Of a stretch of DNA of 64,000 nt, positions 53,701 through 62,700 are shown piece after piece. The notes under the pieces were generated by a model. That model did no database searches. It was given only the letters and a program-made list of their open reading frames with translations, and had not been told where the DNA came from. This stretch comes from Corbicula japonica. Taxonomy: Eukaryota; Mollusca; Bivalvia; Venerida; Cyrenidae. Where the stretch lies: NCBI GenBank assembly GCA_038501625.1, contig JAZAYU010000204.1, positions 498,001-562,000 of the forward strand, read 5' to 3'. The translations under genes and the position numbers were made by a program. Positions within the stretch are counted from its first letter, which is position 1; every line of letters starts with the position of its first letter.

Positions 53701-56700
53701 TGCCACCAGCCTTTCGGTCTCTTTATAGAACTCACGACATACTTGTTAACATATTAGGCTTCTAAAATAAATATAACTGCGCAAATGGCACCGCAATGGC
53801 TTATGTGCGAAAACCGGTCCCGGCGAAATATAATGATACTACTGTAATAGTAATAAAATTGTCTTTGTAGATGTTTCATTTGGCACGATTTTGCGACTGG
53901 CTCCGACGTTATGCAAATTGTTTTGCCGCATATCAAAGTTTATTGACACATTGCATTTTCGAAGTAGATGAAAAAATACTGGCGCTTGACCAGCCCCCCC
54001 CCACCAAAAGCTCGAATAACGCGTAATATTTAACAGAAAACGGCCTCCGAAATGCAGGTTATTTTTTCATAGATTCTTATCCTTAGTGCCACTTCCGGAA
54101 ATCCCTTACGCTTTTTAGGAGCGTTCTGATTGGTCGAACAATTTGTGTGCAAACTATTTCCGGACTAAGTCAATATTTCGACCAATCAGAACGCTCCGAA
54201 CAAAATCTTCGGGGATTTCCGGATGTGGCACTGAGAAGAAAAATCTATGAAAATAACCTGCATTTTGTTGATTGCTTTATGCGAGAAAAGGCGTGTATAG
54301 ATAGGAAAAGGTTAAACAATTCGGACCTTTTCTAAATCAATTTTACAGCAATTTTCTTTGTCTGATGCTGCTTCGTTTCGTGGTACCTTTCTATGCAGAT
54401 TGTCGTGACAGTGAAAATCGTATACTGCGCATAACCGCAGACACGACATACAGGCGTGGAATCGCCGTTCTTATACATTTTTAGCAATCTATGGCATGCA
54501 AGAAACAGACACGTACAGGAACCAATTTGCGTGGTCAGTGTGCGTGTCGTAGCCGTTATCGCGAAAGTACGTTAAAACAAGAAAACGGAGGGCGTATTCC
54601 ATACCTCAGTGCCAAGGCCTTCACATTGGTTTTGTCGTTTCTCACGGTGTGCGATTCCCATCGTCACCGGCAAGCAACATACCACTAACAACTTGACGAT
54701 CTCTTCTTTTGCTATACTTTTTTAGACGCTTTTATGAGAAAAAAAATGAACACTTCGATCAGTCATTAATTTAAAATTTGCACAATAAGAAGTGCAATGT
54801 ATGTGGATAAATGGAATAGCTCTCGGTACATACGTACCCCATAGAGCACCCCATTATGGAACAATAAAACAACATACTGACGCTGTAAGTAAACGCTAAA
54901 ATTGTAATCAATGTCAACCATTTGAAATCGCAGCTTACAACCCCCCCCCCCCCCCCCTTCCCCAAAAAAGGTATATATTTGCAGAAAATTATGGGGAAAA
55001 AACAAACATACGAACAGCTTATTTTTGTCATCCCTTAAACTTTTTACAAGACAAACTAAGGCACGTAGAATTGGTAGATATTTTTATAGATCTGCTTGGA
55101 CTACGAAAAAATTATCTTTACAAAATTATTTTACGCGTCACCACAAACAAATTTAAGCGCTAAACTATTTCTATTAGGTGCATAGACTAAAGATTTGAAC
55201 AGTTTTATTCAAATGTCTATAACTTCCAAAAAAACCAGCAAAGTTTATAAAATAATAAGTACAAAGAAATGACGATAGTATCATACGCTTTTTGGAATGT
55301 TTGTTTTTAGCATTTTTTACAAGATATTTTTGACAAAATTAAAAACAAAGAGCAATCGATTTGGTGTCATTTTTATATGATCAATCAATTCAACATCCTC
55401 TGTGGTGTCTTTTGACGGAGTTTATAATATGGGTACTTTAAATGGTAATAGCACAATAACAAAGTCGATGACCCCCAAATTTTATTCTCTTATTCGATTG
55501 GCATTGCTTTTTAAAACTTTTTAAGTAAAATAATCAAAGATTAATTCGGGAAATTTTCACAATTTTGAAAAGTTGACAGAAAAAAGGCAAAATTCGGCGT
55601 TATGTTTAACGCGAAAACGGTGTTTAGCGGTCCACAACGTTGTCAATATGTTAAATCTTACATCACTGGAAAGGTATTTTCAGCGGCAATTTATATGTGA
55701 AAGAACAAATGAATCGCATCCCAGTCCTTGACTGAGACCACAATTTTTTACATTGAATATCTGAAGTGGGGGATAAAACCATCATCCCCTGTCAACTGAC
55801 CCGTTTATATTAAAAAATAAATTTACAAAACTGAGTTTATGGGTCCGTAAATTCAACAAATGCAATTGAAAACCCCACTTTTCTCCAAGCCTCGAAAAAG
55901 TGTTCGACGAACGTCATTGACGTCACTACAAAAAACTGGCATTGATAGCTAACTTTGAAGGTAAATATCAAAACAAACTACTATTAGAAAAACTGTTTGC
56001 GGATTCATGCTGGAGTCATCGTCAGTAAAAAAAAAAACAAGCCAAATTTGATGAATAAATTCGAAAATTCGCGTTCTACCTTAAGCCTATGCGCTTAACA
56101 CTATAAGATAACAAGATGCAAATAAATTCCTATAATACTTCAAACAGAGTTATGATGAGCGGATTTGTCATTCTACTATAATCGTCAAAAGATTTTGTGC
56201 ACTGCAGATGTGTACATTATTTGTTTGGAAGAGGTAGAAGAGAGTTACGAATTATCACATACAAAACGAGTTCTGTATGCATTGTATATTGATAAGCACT
56301 AGCCTCGGCGCGCATGCTGGTGTTGATAATTTTTTAATTTGTCTTTAAAGCCCTAATAAACCTAATCAATATAGGGTCTATATAGACACAAAATGTGCCA
56401 TATTCCTGTGCTGACATCAAAACCAGGATATGACATGAAAATACAAATGTAGTTTCATACTTTTTTATTTAAAAGCATAAGACGCATGTATATTAACACT
56501 TGAACTCAAAACAATAAAAATAGAATCTTTTATTTTTATGCAGCAATTGGAAGTAAAAATTAGACTAATTTTCAGATTTATCCACCACTGACGGCACTGG
56601 TGCGTTTTCCTTCTTTAAATCGTTACTAAAGAGATATCATCTTTTAAACGAAATAACGTTCGCACAAATCACACCATACCACGGTATAAGTATTTCTTAA

Positions 56701-59700
56701 CCAGATCCCCCGCCACCCCTCACAACCATCATCAGATTGAAGTGAAAGCAAGAATGCAACAAACTTGAAAGTCTGCGTACACAATGCGTTATCTGTAAAT
56801 ATGAATGTTGATTGAAATTATATGCTTCGTTCTGACAATACTATAAACGGAAAATTGAATTTATCGATTATTCGTATTTGTACAATTCCCAGGGAGTATA
56901 TGCATGCACACAATTACTTTTTAAGGTTCAGTCCGTTATTACTACATCATTAGATTCTACGGAGTGGCAGTGGCACGATTTACAGAGACTATAATACCTG
57001 AACACTTCTTCCAGATTTCAGATTATGTCTAGAAATAGAGTGAGAGAGAGTTATTAAGTCACTTGTATTCGGAATATAGGTACGGATAATGTTTGGGTAA
57101 ATGAAGAAATTTCGTTAAATTCAACTAAAACCCAGAAAAACGGATAGTTCCGAATCACCCTTACATGGTCTATTCCGGATCACTTCCGGCCATCGCCTGA
57201 ACATTACTTTCCTAGTCAAAAACAGTACGTCCGAATAATTTCCGGTCACTTAAAGATAACCAAGTATTTACAAGGTAAAATTGGTCATACTTTAGCAACT
57301 TTACCATAATCATTCAATCTGGTCAAAGAAACAGGCACTTGCATTTTAAATAAATATAAAAATTAGTCACTTTAGAATAAGACGTAAAACTGCGTTATTT
57401 TCAATAAAAATACTAAAAATGGGTAGATCCGGATCACCCCAACATGGTCTATTCCGGATCACTTCCGGCTATCGCCTGAACATAACTTCCCGAGTCAAAA
57501 AAATCAGTGTGGATAATTTCCGGTCACTAAAAGTTAACCAAGAATTTTTAAAGTAAAATTGGCCCTTCTTAAGCAACTGCACCATATTCCTTCAAAATGG
57601 TTTAAAAATCAGTCACTTGCATTCGGAATAAAGGTACACATCAGTTACTCAAAAAAAAAATTGAATGTCGAACGTCGAACAGGTTTTGAATGTCGAACGT
57701 CGAACTGGTTTTGAATGTCGAACGTCGAACTGCATTTTGAATGTCGAACGTCGAACTGGTTTTGAATGTCGAACGTCGAACTGCATATTGAATGTCGAAT
57801 GTCGAACTGGTTTTGAATGTCGAACGTCGAACTGGTTTTGAATGTCGAAAGTCGAACTGCATTTTGAATGTACATTTTGAATGTCGAACTGGTTTTGAAT
57901 ATCGAACGTCGAACTGGTTTTGAATGTCGAACGTCGAACTGGTTTTGAATGTCGAACGTCGAACTGCATTTTGAATGTCGAACGTCGAACTGGTTTTGAA
58001 TGTCGAACGTCGAACTGCATTTTGAATGTCGAACGTCGAACTCGTTTTGAATGTCGAACGTCTAAATGCATTTTGAATGTCGAACGTCGAACTGGTCTTG
58101 AATGTCGAACGTCGAACTGCATTTTGAATGTCGAACGTCGAACTGGTTTTGAATGTCGAACGTCGAACTGCATTTTGAATGTCGAACGTCGAACTGGTTT
58201 TGAATGTCGAACGTCGAACTGCATTTTGAATGTCGAACGTCGAACTGGTTTTGAATGTCGAACGTCGAACTGCATTTTGAATGTCGAACGTCGAACTGGT
58301 TTTGAATGTCGAACGTCGAACTGCATTTTGAATGTCGAACGTCGAACTGTTTTTGAATGTCGAACGTCGAACTGCATTTTGAATGTCGAACGTCGATCTG
58401 GTTTTGAATGTCGAACGTCGAACTGCATTTTGAATGTCGAACGTCGAACTGATTTTGAATGTCGAACGTCGAAATGGTTTTGAATGTCGAACGTCGAACT
58501 GCATTTTGAATGTCGAACGTCGAACTGGTTTTGAATGTCGAACGTCGAACTGCATTTTGAATGCCGAACGTCGAACTGGTTTTGAATGTCGAACGTCGAA
58601 CTGCATTTTGAATGTCGAACGTCGAACTGTTTTTGAATGTCGAACGTCGAACTGCATTTTGAATGTCGAACGTCGATCTGGTTTTGAATGTCGAACGTCG
58701 ATCTGCATTTTGAAATTCGAACGTCGAACTGGTTTTGAATGTCGAACGTCGAACTGCATTTTGAATGTCGAACGTCGAACTGCATTTTGAATGTCGAACG
58801 CCGAACTGGTTTTGAATGTCGAGCGTCGAACTGCATTTTGAATGTCGAACGTCGAAATGGTTTTGAATGTCGAACGTCGAACTGCATTTTGAATGTCGAA
58901 CGTCGAACTGGTTTTAAATGTCGAACGTCGAACTGCATTTTGAATGTCGAACGTCGAACTGGTTTTGAATGTCGAACGTCGAACTGCATTTTGAATGTCG
59001 ATCGTCGAACTGATTTTGAATGTCGAACGTCGAACTGCATTTTGAATGTCGAAGGTCGAACTGATTTTGAATGTCGAACGTCGAACTGGTTTTGAATGTC
59101 GAACGTCGAACTGATTTTGAATGTCGAACGTCGAACTGCATTTTGAATGTCGAACGTCGAACTGGTTTTGAATGTCGAACGTCGAACTGCATTTTGAATG
59201 TCGAACGTCGAACTGTTTTTCAATGTCGAACGTCGAACTGCATTTTGAATGTCGAATGTCGAACTGGTTTTGAATGTCGAACGTCGATCTGCATTTTGAA
59301 TGTCGAACGTCGAACTGGTTTTGAATGTCCAACATCGATCTGCATTTTGAATGTCGAACGTCGAACTGGTTTTGAATGTCGAACGTCGAACTGCATTTTG
59401 AATGTCGAACGTCGAACTGATTTTGAATGTCGAACGTCGAACTGGTGTTGAATGTCGAACGTCGAACTGCATTTTGAATGTCGAACGTCGAACTGGTGTT
59501 GAATGTCGAACGTCGAACTGCATTTTGAATGTCGAACGTCGAACTTGTTTTGAATGTCGAACGTCGAACTGCATTTTGAATGTCGAACGTCGTACTGGTT
59601 TTGAATGTCGAACGTCGAACTGTATTTTGAATGTCGAACGTCGAACTGTTTTTGAATGTCGAACGTCGAACTGCATTTTGAATGTCGAACGTCGATCTGG

Positions 59701-62700
59701 TTTTGAATGTCGAACGTCGATCTGCATTTTGAATGTCGAACGTCGAACTGGTTTTGAATGTCGAACGTCGAACTGCATTTTGAATGTCGAACGTCGAACT
59801 GCATTTTGAATGTCGAACGTCGAACTGCATTTTGAATGTCGAACGTCGAACTGGTTCTGAATGTCGAACGTCGAACTGCATTTTGAATGTCGAACGTCGA
59901 AATGGTTTTGAATGTCGAACGTCGAACTGCATTTTGAATGTCGAACGTCTAACAGGTTTTGAATGTCGAACGTCGAACTGCATTTTGAATGTCGAACGTC
60001 GAACAGGTTTTGAATGTCGAACGTCGAACTGCATTTTGAATGTCGAACGTCGAACTCGTTTTGAATGTCGAACGTCGAACTGCATTTTGAATGTCGAATG
60101 TCGAACTGCATTTTGAATGTCGAACGACGAACTGATTTTGAATGTCGAACGTCGAAATGGTTTTGAATGTCGAACGTCGAACTGCATTTTGAATGTCGAA
60201 CGTCGAACTGGTTTTGAATGTCGAACGTCGAACTGCATTTTGAATGCCGAACGTCGAACTGGTTTTCAATGTCGAACGTCGAACTGCATTTTGAATGTCG
60301 AACGTCGAACTCGTTTTGAATGTCGAACGTCGAACTGCATTTTGAATGTCGAACGTCGAACTGATTTTGAATGTCGAACGTCGAACTGCATTTTGAATGT
60401 CGAACGTCGAACTGATTTTGAATGTCGAACGTCGAACTGGTTTTGAATGTCGAACGTCGAACTGCATTTTGAATGTCGAACGTCGAACTGCATTTTGAAT
60501 GTCGAACGTCGAACTGCATTTTGAATGTCGAACGTCGAACTGGTTCTGAATGTCGAACGTCGAACTGCATTTTGAATGTCGAACGTCGAAATGGTTTTGA
60601 ATGTCGAACGTCGAACTGCATTTTGAATGTCGAACGTCTAACAGGTTTTGAATGTCGAACGTCGAACTGCATTTTGAATGTCGAACGTCGAACAGGTTTT
60701 GAATGTCGAACGTCGAACTGCATTTTGAATGTCGAACGTCGAACTCGTTTTGAATCTCGAACGTCGAACTGCATTTTGAATGTCGAACGTCGAACTGGTT
60801 TTGAATGTCGAATGTCGAACTGCATTTTGAATGTCGAACGTCGAACTGATTTTGAATGTCGAACGTCGAAATGGTTTTGAATGTCGAACGTCGAACTGCA
60901 TTTTGAATGTCGAACGTCGAACTGCATTTTGAATGTCGAACGTCGAACTGGTTTTGAATGTCGAACGTCGAACTGGTTTTGAATGTCGAACGTCGAACTG
61001 GTTCTGAATGTCGAACGTCGAACTGCAATTTGAATGTCGAACGTCGAACTGCAATTTGAATGTCGAACGTCGAACGTCGAACGTAGAGCCAACTTCACAC
61101 ACATAAAATAACACACATCTCATTCCATGTTGACAGACCACTACAAAACATCCGTATTGACAAACCGCCCTAAACAAAATAACACACATCTCATTCCGTG
61201 TTGACAGACCGCCTTAAACAAAAAATGCAATGTACTCGTACACTAAAACAACAAGATTACACAACAGTAGCGACACAGGCTTGATTCCCGCATACAGTGT
61301 TCCTTTTACACATTTATGAACACGAGGTGCTTCTAGTTGTTTTTGTTTTTCTGATAGCGTTATGAGTCAATACAGTTAAAGTCAGTTTACATAACGCGTT
61401 AATTATTCCGGGGGGGGGGATGACAATCACTGAGTTTTATCTGTAAGTAGAACACAGCTAAACATGTATCTTGTCAAAACCAACGACGTTTGAACAGAGA
61501 ACATCAAGATGTTCCGAATTCATAACACGAGACACACATTAACACTTAGGTTGTAAAGACTGGTTCATTGAGATATACATGAAACTAGTAAACATTTAAA
61601 AAATTGATAAAAAGTGATAAAAAGTTTATTTTTAATTTCGCCTTTTCGCAGTAGAGAATAACCGTTTATGAGGACTACTTCAATAATGATACAACTACAT
61701 TTTTTCCAGTTCCTTCTTACATTTTGCAGTATGTTCACCCCACCACACAATAAAGACTTACTTAAGTTCAGTCCCCCCAACATGGCTTGCTTTACACAAA
61801 TTCAGTTTTAGAATATAATTACATGTATACATGTATTCATAATAATTTACGTAGAAATTAATGAGAAAGCATACTCACAAAAGTTGGTTTAGATTTATCC
61901 GTTGTTGTATAAGTGCATTCAGCGGTCATCCTGTCGCCCTGTGTATCGATAAAACACAAAACTGTTTCTTATTCATATATGTCACATGGAAATAAAAAAA
62001 ATGTTTAGTCTTATTTAGAAATGTCAATTCGATATTAAATACAAACATGTACTGTTAACATGTATTTATTTGAAAAATTCATGATATTATTTAAACACAC
62101 ATTACATTTGCAAATGTACATTAAAGGAATACGCAGTTTTACCGTTGACCCTTAGTTAATTGTGCTGAGAGTAGTTTATAAATGCATCTGATAAAATTAA
62201 CTAATAGAAAACTTAAAGAAAAAAATGATTTTCAAAGCAATAAAGACAAATACAAATTGCGGCTTTGCATGCATTTATATAATTTTAAAATCAGTTATGT
62301 GTTGTAATGCAGGTAATTGTGTAGTATATATTTATTTTTTAGAATAAATTAAAAAACAAAATTTATAACACAACATTGTTTGTATACTCTTATTTCAACG
62401 TTGCGGCATAAAGCCTTTTTCAAGATTATATTACAGATAATTTCTACATATTTGTTATTATTTTGAAACACAGTCATAAAATAATCAGTATTATTATGCC
62501 GCAACGTTGAAATTAGAGTATAAAAACAATGTTGTGTTATTTAATTTTATCTCTGATAGGATGTTATTTAACGTTATGCAATTTATAACGTTAAGAAAAT
62601 AGACAACCAACAAAGAACACTGTTTCTCTTGTAACATTCATACCTTCTTAATGACGACTTCCTTTTGGAGAGATCTAAACTCTTGAAAGTAGAAATCGTA

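Larger units (their letters stand above)
49189..61104. mobile_element. Foldback-type DNA transposon, 11.9 kb
   Basis: Outermost 20 bp ATGTGTGTGAAGTTGGCTCT on the left are perfectly mirrored at 61,085-61,104. Each arm consists of a long array of 25/26-bp units (left about 2.2 kb, right about 3.4 kb) followed inward by 280-bp repeats (four to five on the left, two on the right). A 9-bp duplication, AAAATAACA, flanks it. The core (about 52,760-57,060) holds only short open frames and no recognisable transposase, so the copy seems non-autonomous. Arms of tandem subrepeats and a 9-bp duplication recall Drosophila Foldback elements and some Mutator-like elements; which superfamily it belongs to is open. 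Confidence 0.88.

Noticed and set aside
57641..61116. Minus frames of 865 and 1,155 codons
   Set aside because: The inverted arm of the same element; same periodicity explanation. No gene-like context.
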